Shown here: positions 7,583-14,883 of the stretch, one piece after another
How positions within the stretch are numbered: the stretch's first letter is position 1
How the letters are laid out: every line of letters starts with the position of its first letter
Assembly: GCA_903970405.1 (NCBI GenBank)
Contig: CAJCIT010000207.1
Coordinates: forward strand, 1 to 36,343
DNA length: 36,343 nt
Direction of reading: 5' to 3'
From: Acidobacteriaceae bacterium
Lineage (GTDB): Bacteria; Acidobacteriota; Terriglobia; Bryobacterales; Bryobacteraceae
Notes under the pieces: generated by a model
What the model was told of the DNA's origin: nothing
The model's database searches: none
The model's input: only the letters and a program-made list of their open reading frames with translations
Translations under genes and position numbers: made by a program

Positions 7583-7588
7583 ATCATA
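7583..7588 (-). promoter_or_regulatory. -10 box of the FecR-like gene
   Basis: TATGAT on the minus strand (7583-7588), preceded by an AT-rich stretch (7600-7620) but no good -35. Transcription from here gives a leader of about 55 nt. That leader can form nested short hairpins (7538-7541 with 7561-7564, and 7543-7546 with 7553-7556) next to the Shine-Dalgarno. Confidence 0.4.
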
Positions 7589-7661
7589 GCGCAAAGCAAG
7601 AAAAAATTGAAATTTTTTCGGTCGCGATCGTTGAAAACAAGGGGTTTCTTGTCAGCAACGC

Positions 7662-7757
7662 GTCTGACATCGTACACACCTATACCCCGCCGTGTAAGAA
7701 TTTCCACAGAAAGGGAGTATACACTGCGGCGTCTGACAAAAATGACGATTGTCTGAC
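7662..7757. repeat. Three GTCTGAC repeats in the divergent intergenic region
   Basis: The heptamer GTCTGAC occurs at 7662-7668, 7731-7737 and 7751-7757 between the divergent FecR-like and helicase genes. The first two copies share GCGTCTGACA or CGTCTGACA context. They could be binding sites for a regulator of either gene. There is no further support. Confidence 0.35.
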
Positions 7758-7835
7758 TGCCTTGATGATGTTTTTTCGTCGCAATCGCTCTGCGCGACCC
7801 AGTAAGCTGGCATTAGCAAATAAAAGGCGAACAAG

Positions 7836-10214
7836 ATGACTCTCTCATTGCCGCTGGAAGATCCGGAAGCGCAGGAGCCGCCACGCGGCGCCCTGACAAC
7901 GCTGGGCTGTCAGGCAATGATCGACCGCTTTCAGTCTTGGATGCAACAGGACGAATCCCCCGTTCGCGCGATTCGCGTTCAACCAGCCCGGGAAGCGCAA
8001 TATGCAGAACTTCCCGAATGGGCGGCCGAATCCTTACGCCATGCGTTGACGGCAAAGAAGATCCGGGAACTCTATACCCATCAGGCCGAAGCGGCAGCCC
8101 ATGGATTTGCGGGACGCAACGTGGTGGTGGTTACGCCAACGGCCAGCGGCAAGACTCTCTGCTACAACCTGCCCGTTGTGCAAACGATTCTGAACGATCC
8201 GTTGGCGCGCGCCTTTTACCTGTTTCCCACCAAGGCGCTGGCGGAGGATCAGCGGCATGAGCTCGATTCGCTGGTTTCGAGTTTGCCCGGCGGAATCGCC
8301 TGCCATACATACGACGGCGATACTCCGCAAGACGCGCGGCGCGCGATTCGTGAAAGGGCCAACATTATCCTCACCAATCCCGACATGCTTCACGCCGGCG
8401 TGCTGCCTCATCACACGAAGTGGGCCAAAACCTTTGAGAACCTGCGCTATTTCGTCATCGACGAACTGCACTACTACCGCGGCGTGTACGGCAGCCATCT
8501 GGCCAACATCGTGAGGCGGATGAAGCGGCTCTGCCAGTTCTACGGTTCGAAGCCTGTCTTCCTCTGCTCTTCCGCGACCATCGCCAATCCGCGGGAACTG
8601 GCGGAGGCCATCACCGGTGAACCATTCGAAATCGTGGATCGGAATGGCGCCCCCAGTGGTGAGAAACACTTCGTGTTTTACAATCCGCCAGTCGTGAACC
8701 AGCGTCTGGGCATCCGCCGCGGTTACCTGCATGAAAGCCGGCGCATAGCGCTTGAATTCATTCGCCAGCGCCAGCAAACGCTGGTGTTCACCAACAACCG
8801 TTTGGCCACTGAGGTTCTGGTGACCTATCTGAAAGACGCCTGCGCCAACCTGCCGTTCTCCCACGAAACCATCCGCGGTTATCGCGGAGGCTATTTGCCG
8901 AAGGAGCGCCGTGAGATTGAGCGAAGTCTGCGTGACGGCTCTATTCGGGCGGTGGTGGCGACGAACGCGCTGGAGCTGGGCGTAGACATCGGATCGCTGG
9001 ACGCGGTGGTGCTGGCCGGCTATCCGGGTTCGGTGGCGTCTACCTGGCAGCGCGCCGGCCGGGCCGGGCGGCGGCAGACGTCATCCATCGCGGTCCTGGT
9101 GGCATCCAGCGCGCCGCTGGATCAATACATCGTCGAGCATCCCGAATACTTCTTCGGCCGGTCTCCCGAGGAGGCGCATATCAATCCGGACAATCTCGAG
9201 ATTCTGCTCAATCACTTGAAATGCGCCGCGTTCGAGCTGCCGGTGAAAGAGGACGAGAAGTTCGGGCCGCACCCGGCGCGCGAACTTTGCAATTTTCTCG
9301 AACAGGAGCAGCAAGTGCTGCACCGCTCCGGCGATGCCTGGCACTGGGTGAGCGACAGCTATCCCGCCGACGCCGTCAGCCTGCGCGCCGTCACCAGCGA
9401 TAACTTCGTCATCGTCGATATCGGCAATGACCATAAAATCATCGGAGAGGTGGACTTCCCCACGGCTCTGACCACGCTGCACGAGAAAGCGATCTATCTT
9501 CACGATTCGCGCCAGTATCAAGTGGAAAAGCTGGATTACGACGGGCGCAAAGCCTATGTGCGCGGCGTGGATAGCGACTACTTCACAAACGCCAATATCT
9601 ATACGCAAGTCAAAGAGCTGGCAACGTTCGATCGTGAGCCGGCGGCGGGCAACAGCGGCAGCGAAGTGCAGGTCTTGGCCGCTCACGGCGAAGTTCGCGT
9701 GAAGCGCCAGGTGGTGGGGTTCAAGAAGGTCAAGTTCTATACGCTTGAAAACGTGGGCGCGGGCCAGCTCTCGCTGCCGGAGCAGGAAATGCATACTACC
9801 GCCTTCTGGCTGCACTTTCCCGCGGCGTTCCTCAATCAATTTGGCGATTTGCCCCCGGCGGATGTGCAGGGCGCGCTCACGGCGGTGGGCAATCTGTTGC
9901 ATACCACCGGCACGCTTCTGCTGATGGCTGATGTCCGCGATCTGGGCGTTGCGATAACGGAGGATCTCTTAAACGGGGCTACCTACGAACCGGACCTGTT
10001 CCTCTATGACAACTATCCGGGCGGTATCGGCCAGAGCCAGCCGCTGTTTGAAAAGCGAGCCAGAATGCTCAAACAGGCGCTGGAGCTTGTTTCGGCCTGC
10101 CCCTGTGAGGCGGGCTGCCCGAGCTGCGCCGGACCGCTGGGCGAGGTGGGTGAACAGGGCAAGAGTGGAGCCGTGCGCATTCTCAGTGCGTTGCTTGGAG
10201 TCTCGGCGGACTGA
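7836..10214 (+). CDS. MrfA/Hrq1-type (YprA) superfamily 2 DNA helicase with DUF1998
   Basis: A 792-residue SF2 helicase. Visible motifs: Q-region 'YTHQAEAAAHG' (80-90), Walker A 'TPTASGKT' (100-107), Walker B 'VIDELHYYRG' (DELH 209-212), motif III 'SSATIANP' (about 245-252), motif VI 'QRAGRAGRR', and a C-terminal DUF1998 region with 'YDNYPGGIGQ' and a four-cysteine zinc cluster (Cys755, 757, 761, 764). Order and length match the bacterial MrfA/YprA and eukaryotic Hrq1 family, 3'-5' helicases linked to repair of mitomycin-type DNA damage. In Bacillus subtilis, mrfA is paired with the exonuclease gene mrfB (yprB). No such gene is adjacent here; instead an unknown gene converges 6 nt downstream. 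An AAAGG upstream of ATG 7836 may serve as a weak ribosome binding site. Confidence 0.9.
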   Translation: MTLSLPLEDPEAQEPPRGALTTLGCQAMIDRFQSWMQQDESPVRAIRVQPAREAQYAELPEWAAESLRHALTAKKIRELYTHQAEAAAHGFAGRNVVVVTPTASGKTLCYNLPVVQTILNDPLARAFYLFPTKALAEDQRHELDSLVSSLPGGIACHTYDGDTPQDARRAIRERANIILTNPDMLHAGVLPHHTKWAKTFENLRYFVIDELHYYRGVYGSHLANIVRRMKRLCQFYGSKPVFLCSSATIANPRELAEAITGEPFEIVDRNGAPSGEKHFVFYNPPVVNQRLGIRRGYLHESRRIALEFIRQRQQTLVFTNNRLATEVLVTYLKDACANLPFSHETIRGYRGGYLPKERREIERSLRDGSIRAVVATNALELGVDIGSLDAVVLAGYPGSVASTWQRAGRAGRRQTSSIAVLVASSAPLDQYIVEHPEYFFGRSPEEAHINPDNLEILLNHLKCAAFELPVKEDEKFGPHPARELCNFLEQEQQVLHRSGDAWHWVSDSYPADAVSLRAVTSDNFVIVDIGNDHKIIGEVDFPTALTTLHEKAIYLHDSRQYQVEKLDYDGRKAYVRGVDSDYFTNANIYTQVKELATFDREPAAGNSGSEVQVLAAHGEVRVKRQVVGFKKVKFYTLENVGAGQLSLPEQEMHTTAFWLHFPAAFLNQFGDLPPADVQGALTAVGNLLHTTGTLLLMADVRDLGVAITEDLLNGATYEPDLFLYDNYPGGIGQSQPLFEKRARMLKQALELVSACPCEAGCPSCAGPLGEVGEQGKSGAVRILSALLGVSAD

Positions 10215-10220
10215 CCGGGT

Positions 10221-11057
10221 TTACCGCTTTGACTCAGGTCCCTGATCGTCTTCAGGGAAAAGCGAGTAGCCCTGAGGCGGAGGGAACAATCCGCGCAGCA
10301 AATTCAACCGCCGCCGGATAGATCTGCTCGGCAACTGGCGCGGCCCGGTCTCCACATCGATGTCGCAGCAGATGCCGTGCATATAAAGGGTCAGCGAATC
10401 GATAAAGGAATGGCGCGCGTAATTCCAGAAGACGGGTGTGTCCCGCTTCAGATTGCTCTGGCGGCGCACCAGTACTTGCTTCGCTTGCCAGCTTTCATCA
10501 TCCACTTCGCCATGCACGCCGGCGCTGAGTTCCTCGCGCAATAAGGCACAGAACTTGTCGCGCGCTTCCGCCGGCCACTGGTCACAGACCAAGGCCGACA
10601 AGTACCGGTAAAAGCGATAGTGGTACTCGGCCACGTCGGACTCATTCAGTGCAAAGAGGAGAACGGTCTCATTTTCGAAGGTGACGGCCGACGCCCACGA
10701 CTGGCGGCCATCCGCTGGGCGCGTCTCGACAACGAAATCAGAGAGGCGTTCTGCCGCCGGCGAAGACTTCTTCTTGCGCGAAGCCGCCTTCGGTGTTGAG
10801 CGCTCCAGGTACGGCACCAGCAGAATGGAAATCCGCGGTAGCATCGCGGCAATAAGAGGAGGCAGCGCGGCCACCGGCTCTTCCAGATACTCCTTCAGCA
10901 CTTCTTCGCTCACCGGCACCGAGGCGCAGTAGTAGCTGAACGTGTTGCTGATCGGAATCGCCTCGCCTCGAAACCGCTCTGCAAACTGACCGACACTGAC
11001 TCGGGAATAACTAGCTTGAACCGGAATTGCTGGGACCGGCTCGCGTTGGGTGGACAT
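10221..11057 (-). CDS. Hypothetical protein of unknown function (278 aa)
   Basis: I do not recognise this 278-residue protein. It has no signal peptide and no membrane segment, so it is probably cytoplasmic. Visible features are a low-complexity Lys/Ser linker ('KAASRKKKSSPAAERLSDF', about 91-109), an aromatic central segment 'YHYRFYRYLSALVCDQW' and a C-terminal 'YARHSFIDSLTLYMHGICCD' with adjacent cysteines. The start at 11057 is supported by AGG directly upstream and a TAGAAT box 15 nt away. It converges on the repair helicase with a 6-nt gap, so no operon link exists. The frame's length, its start signals and the absence of a better ORF on the other strand argue that it is a real gene. Confidence 0.6.
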   Translation of the reverse strand: MSTQREPVPAIPVQASYSRVSVGQFAERFRGEAIPISNTFSYYCASVPVSEEVLKEYLEEPVAALPPLIAAMLPRISILLVPYLERSTPKAASRKKKSSPAAERLSDFVVETRPADGRQSWASAVTFENETVLLFALNESDVAEYHYRFYRYLSALVCDQWPAEARDKFCALLREELSAGVHGEVDDESWQAKQVLVRRQSNLKRDTPVFWNYARHSFIDSLTLYMHGICCDIDVETGPRQLPSRSIRRRLNLLRGLFPPPQGYSLFPEDDQGPESKR

Positions 11058-11072
11058 CCTAATGACGCCTCG

Positions 11073-11078
11073 ATTCTA
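11073..11078 (-). promoter_or_regulatory. -10 box of the 278-aa hypothetical gene
   Basis: TAGAAT on the minus strand ends 15 nt before the ATG at 11057, implying a leader of only a few nucleotides. No clear -35. Confidence 0.35.
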
Positions 11079-11151
11079 GCAAAACGGTGGGGGAACGCAG
11101 TGACGCGCGCCCATGGCGCGCTGGTGGGGCCGGCCGCTTCGCGGTCCGCAA

Positions 11152-11424
11152 GGGACGCGCGGGCAAGCCGCGCTGGCGGTGCGCGGTTGTCGCTGGTATT
11201 CAGAGCTTGGACGCGCGAAGAGGCGGGTTGAGCGGCGGCGCTGGCCCGGAAGATGGGCACGGCGCGGCCCGTCGTTGCCCGGCTGGAAAGCGGGCGTTCG
11301 CGGCCATCGATGCGGACTCCGGAGCGTCTGGCGGAAGCCACCGGATCGCGGCTGCTCATCGGCATTGACCCCGCCCTGCGAAGCGGTCCGCCGATAAGAC
11401 CAGCGCGGCTTGCCCGCACGTCCC
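11152..11424. repeat. 25-bp inverted repeat pair flanking an XRE remnant
   Basis: GGGACGCGCGGGCAAGCCGC (first 20 nt of 11152-11176) and 11400-11424 are reverse complements with one mismatch in 25. The similarity extends outward (CTGGTGGGG at 11121-11129; CCCCACCAG at 11422-11430), but the left arm has a 22-nt interruption. Next to the right arm is a perfect hairpin with a GAAA loop (GGGCGC 11430-11435, GCGCCC 11440-11445) between two CGTCCCCACC copies. No transposase is present, so this may be a MITE-like or REP-like element. Confidence 0.55.
11205..11376 (+). pseudogene. XRE-family helix-turn-helix remnant with in-frame stop
   Basis: The frame through 11253 reads 'MGTARPVVARLESGRSRPSM' followed by 'RTPERLAEATGSRLLIGIDP'. 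This is the second half of an XRE HTH domain as found in HigA-like antitoxins ('LA..MGT.QPVVARLESGR..PS..TL.R.A.ATG..L'). Upstream in the same frame 'WTREEAG' is followed by TGA (11229-11231) and then 'AAALARK', where an intact gene would read on as 'EAGLSQ.ALA.KMG'. The N-terminal helix is not recognisable and no toxin partner is present. It lies inside the inverted repeat pair described above. Confidence 0.6.
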
Positions 11425-11487
11425 CACCAGGGCGCGAAAGCGCCCGTCCCCACCGCCGTCGGCGGCATTGCTAGACTAACTGCCGTC

Positions 11488-12666
11488 GTGCGAATCCTGA
11501 TCTCGGCGGGCGAGGCCTCTGGCGACATGTACGCCGCGCAGTTGGGCCAAGCGCTTAAATTGCGATGGCCCGAAGCGCAGTTCTTCGGCTGCGCCGGCCC
11601 GAAACTCAAGGAGCTCGGCGTCGAAGCGGTGGTGGATTCCTCCAGTCTGGCAGTGGTCGGGCTGGCGGAAGTGGCGGCCCACCTGCCCCGCATTTACGGC
11701 GAGTACCGCAACTTGGTCCGCCGCGCTCAAGTAGACCGGCCGGACCTCGCCATCCTCACCGACAGCCCCGACTTCCATCTGCGGTTGGCGCGGCACTTGA
11801 AGCACGCGGGCGTGCCGGTTTTTTATTTGGTGGCGCCGCAGGTTTGGGCCTGGCGGCAGGGACGCGTGCGCATCATTCGCGACCGCGTCGATCAGCTGTT
11901 TTGTCTCTTTCCGTTTGAGGAGCCGTGGTTTCGGGCGCATGGCGTGGACGCAACGTACATCGGCCACCCGCTGGCCGCCTGTGTGCGTCCGCGCCTCTCA
12001 AAGGACGCCTTCCTTCGGGAATGGGGACTCACTCCGGATCGGCCCATTGTGACGATTCTCCCGGGCAGCCGCCTTGGCGAGGCCCGGCGTCACTTGCCCG
12101 CCGTTCTGGACGCCGTTGAGCGCCTTCGCAAGAAATTCGCCCTCCACGTGCTTCTCGCTACTCCGCGAAACTTTCAGCCTCGCCATGCGTTTAGTAAGTT
12201 TTGGGAACGCATTTCGGCGTTGTCCATCCAAGTAGTGGAAGGCGAGACCTGGGATTGCCTCGCGCACTCAGATCTGGCGCTGGCCGCCAGCGGCACGGTG
12301 ACCGTGGAGGCAGCCATTCTGGGGACGCCAATGGTGACCTTCTACAAGGTAACTCCTCTGAGCTGGTGGGCTGGCCGGCGGTTAGTCAAAGTGCCGTATC
12401 TCTCGATGGTGAATTTGATTGCGAATCGAAAAATCGTGCCTGAACTAATTCAGGATGAGATGACCGGCGAAAATTTGGCCGCCGAAGCCGCCAGGCTCCT
12501 CGCGGATCCCGCAGCCGCTGCCCGGATGCGACACGAGTTGGCAGGCGTCCGCGATGCTTTACAGGTGGAAGGCGACCCCATGGAACGGGCCGCCGGACTG
12601 GTGGTGGAACACTGGGAAAGCACTGCCGCAAACCCGAACAGGAGACAATCAGGGAATGGTGCGTAG
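11488..12666 (+). CDS. lpxB: Lipid-A-disaccharide synthase
   Basis: From GTG at 11488 the product has 392 residues, normal for LpxB. It joins UDP-2,3-diacylglucosamine to 2,3-diacylglucosamine 1-phosphate to form the lipid A disaccharide at the inner face of the cytoplasmic membrane. Family signatures: N-terminal 'VRILISAGEASGDMYAAQLG', 'TDSPDFHLRLARHLK', 'YLVAPQVWAWRQGR', 'YIGHPLA', 'ILPGSRLGEARRHLP' and 'LAASGTVTVEAAILGTPMV'. The longer in-frame start at 11410 would translate the upstream repeat and is rejected. A TAGACT box at 11472-11477 lies 10 nt before GTG. It is isolated from other lpx genes and overlaps the M1-like gene by 11 nt, so the two are probably co-transcribed. Confidence 0.93.
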   Translation: MRILISAGEASGDMYAAQLGQALKLRWPEAQFFGCAGPKLKELGVEAVVDSSSLAVVGLAEVAAHLPRIYGEYRNLVRRAQVDRPDLAILTDSPDFHLRLARHLKHAGVPVFYLVAPQVWAWRQGRVRIIRDRVDQLFCLFPFEEPWFRAHGVDATYIGHPLAACVRPRLSKDAFLREWGLTPDRPIVTILPGSRLGEARRHLPAVLDAVERLRKKFALHVLLATPRNFQPRHAFSKFWERISALSIQVVEGETWDCLAHSDLALAASGTVTVEAAILGTPMVTFYKVTPLSWWAGRRLVKVPYLSMVNLIANRKIVPELIQDEMTGENLAAEAARLLADPAAAARMRHELAGVRDALQVEGDPMERAAGLVVEHWESTAANPNRRQSGNGA

Positions 12667-14614
12667 GTTTTTTGGGATAGCGCTTGTTTTGGCACTGGCC
12701 GGTAGCCTGCCGGCGCAAGAGAAGAAGCCGCGCCTACAGGTTCAGCATTACGCAATCGTTGCCGATATCAATCCGCATACGCAGTCGATTTCCGCGACGG
12801 TCAAAGTCACATTCGTCCCTCTTGAGACCGTGAATGCGGCCATTTTCGAATTGAACAGCGCGCTGACCATATCGAAGGTGGTGGACGACCAGGGGCAGAC
12901 CATCCCCAACAACCGCGATGCCGAAGCGGGAACCGTGCGGCTGATCCTGCCCAGCGCCCTGAGCAAAGGCCAGACGGCCAGTTACACGTTTAGCTACGAT
13001 GGCCGGCTGACGGGCGCCGAAGATGGACCCGTTCCCGGAATCAAGTTCGCGGCGCTGAAGCCGGATCGCTCATTTCTGCTGTATCCGGCCCGGTGGTTTC
13101 CCGTGGGCGGCTATACCACTGACCGGTATTCAGCGGACCTGCGGATCACCGCGCCGGCCGAATACAAGGTGGTCTCGAGCGGCGATGAGAAGCAGGAACG
13201 CGATGGCGATAACATCGTTCACACCTTCGTCTACAAGCAGAACAGCTTCCCGGGCAGCATCGCGCTGGTGAAGGACGAGCCCGAGAAGGTGAGTTCGCAA
13301 GGCATCGCCTGCCGTATCTACTTTGCTCCTGACCACAAAGCGATGGCGCAGGCATATGGCGAGGAGACCGGCAAGATCATGTCGTTCTACACGTCGATCT
13401 TCGGCCTCGCTCCGCAAGCCAACCTATCCGTTGTCGAGACGGAATCCGGCTCCGTCAATAGCTTTACAGCGCCGGGCATCGTTTTCCTGACCCCGGCCGT
13501 CATCACCAAGCAAGTGAACATCCGCGCTTTGAGCAACGCCCTGGCGCAACAGTGGTTCGGCATCCTGACATCGCCCACCACGCGTAACCACATGTGGATT
13601 GAGAACGGCGGCGCGCGATACGCCGAGATCCTGTATCTGGAGCATCTGGGCGGCCCCGGCGGCGCCGACAACGACATCAAGAGCACCTACGTGGAAGCCC
13701 TTACCGTTCAGGACACGCCGGTGTTGCAGGCGGGGCGGCTGGAGGATTATTCGCCGGAATACTGGGCGCTGACCGCCGCCAAGGGCGCGGCCGTGCTCAA
13801 CATGCTGCGCGGCGTGGTGGGCGACCAGAACTTCAACAAGGGCTTGCAGGCATTCTTCGACAAATACAGCTTCAAATCCTCCAACACCGAGGACTTTCGG
13901 AAGGTAATGGAGGAGGTCTCCGGACAGGATCTGCGCTACTTCTTTCTGCAGTGGCTGGAATCCACCGGAGAGCCCGACTTCAAGCTGGAGTACACCGTAT
14001 TCCGCACGCTGAAGGGTTTCCGGGTTGTCGGCAAGATCAGCCAGGATCTGGATACGTTCCGGATGCCGGTGGATTTGAAGATCGAAACCGAAGGCAACCC
14101 CGAAGAGAAGACGGTGGACGTGACCGGGACGTCGTCTGAATTCACCGTGGACACGTTCGGCAAACCGCGTTCGGTGAGTATCGATCCAAAAGGCCGGCTG
14201 CTGCGCTTCGACAAATCGATGCGCGTGCAGGTGGCCATTAAGCGCGGCGAACAGTTCTACGCGCTGGGCGACTTCCCCAGCGCCCTCAAGGAGTACCAGA
14301 AAGCGCTGGAAGTGACTCAGAACAGTTCGCTCGCTCACTATCGCATTGGCGAACTGTTCTTCAAGCAAAACAACTATCAGTCGGCCGCGAATGAGTTCCG
14401 GTCATGCATCAATGGCAATCTGGAGCCCAAGTGGACCGAGGTTTGGGCGCACGTGAATCTCGGCAAGATTTTCGATGTCACGGGCCAGCGTGACCGTGCC
14501 GTGAACGAGTATAAGCAGGCGATCCGCACTCACGACAACACAGCCGGGGCACAGGAAGAGGCGGCGAAATACTCGACGAAGGCGTACGAGCGGGTGCGGA
14601 ACGACTCGGAGTGA
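12656..14614 (+). CDS. Secreted M1-aminopeptidase-like protein without zinc site, with C-terminal TPRs
   Basis: From ATG at 12656 (GGAG at 12641-12644), 652 residues: signal peptide 'MVRRFFGIALVLALAGSLPA', an M1 N-terminal beta-domain (about 25-200), an M1 catalytic-like domain (about 200-430) and TPR repeats (about 525-645: 'QFYALGDFPSALKEYQKALE', 'YRIGELFFKQNNYQSAANEF'). The M1 framework is present ('LAQQWFG', 'WIENGGARYAEI', 'AAKGAAVLNMLRGVVG'). However, the zinc motif HExxH is replaced by Asn-Ala-Leu-Ala-Gln (294-298) and the third ligand Glu of 'WLNEG' by Asn. It should therefore not bind catalytic zinc. A binding or scaffold role in the periplasm is more likely. Its start lies inside lpxB, suggesting coupling. 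Confidence 0.82.
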   Translation: MVRRFFGIALVLALAGSLPAQEKKPRLQVQHYAIVADINPHTQSISATVKVTFVPLETVNAAIFELNSALTISKVVDDQGQTIPNNRDAEAGTVRLILPSALSKGQTASYTFSYDGRLTGAEDGPVPGIKFAALKPDRSFLLYPARWFPVGGYTTDRYSADLRITAPAEYKVVSSGDEKQERDGDNIVHTFVYKQNSFPGSIALVKDEPEKVSSQGIACRIYFAPDHKAMAQAYGEETGKIMSFYTSIFGLAPQANLSVVETESGSVNSFTAPGIVFLTPAVITKQVNIRALSNALAQQWFGILTSPTTRNHMWIENGGARYAEILYLEHLGGPGGADNDIKSTYVEALTVQDTPVLQAGRLEDYSPEYWALTAAKGAAVLNMLRGVVGDQNFNKGLQAFFDKYSFKSSNTEDFRKVMEEVSGQDLRYFFLQWLESTGEPDFKLEYTVFRTLKGFRVVGKISQDLDTFRMPVDLKIETEGNPEEKTVDVTGTSSEFTVDTFGKPRSVSIDPKGRLLRFDKSMRVQVAIKRGEQFYALGDFPSALKEYQKALEVTQNSSLAHYRIGELFFKQNNYQSAANEFRSCINGNLEPKWTEVWAHVNLGKIFDVTGQRDRAVNEYKQAIRTHDNTAGAQEEAAKYSTKAYERVRNDSE

Positions 14615-14729
14615 GGGACTGGCGGCCCAAACGGGGCGTGTTCCTGCCCACCAGTCGCTCTCTGAGTCTGAGACTGAGTCTGAGGACGCGCGAAAAATCC
14701 TGGAGACAGACAGACGCGCCACGCCGATT

Positions 14730-14804
14730 GAGCCGCGACCGTCAGGGAGCGACCGCGGTGGTGGTCCTGTTTGGCAACCGGTCGCTCCCTGACGGTCGCG
14801 GCTC
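14730..14804. repeat. Dispersed palindromic repeat, copy A
   Basis: Perfect 26-nt inverted arms (14730-14755 and 14779-14804; arm begins GAGCCGCGACCGTCAGGGAG) are separated by 23 nt. It sits in the 269-bp gap between the convergent M1-like and carbamoyltransferase genes, where it could act as a two-way transcription stop. Flanking sequence with AAAAATCCT about 40 nt before the left arm is shared with copy C at 29910. Upstream, 14640-14690 carries CTGAGTCTGAGACTGAGTCT-type simple repetition. Confidence 0.85.
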
Positions 14805-14883
14805 TGAAGACGATTCAGGTCAGCGGTGCCCATGGGGGCCGATTATCAATCGGCCGCAGCCCAGCCAGCCGCCACACAAACGG

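Noticed and set aside
7523-7594. 24-residue N-terminal extension of the FecR-like protein
   Set aside because: It would bury the signal peptide; the internal ATG at 7522 has a good Shine-Dalgarno.
13424-14368. 314-codon minus-strand frame opposite the M1-like gene
   Set aside because: Antisense shadow without domain features.
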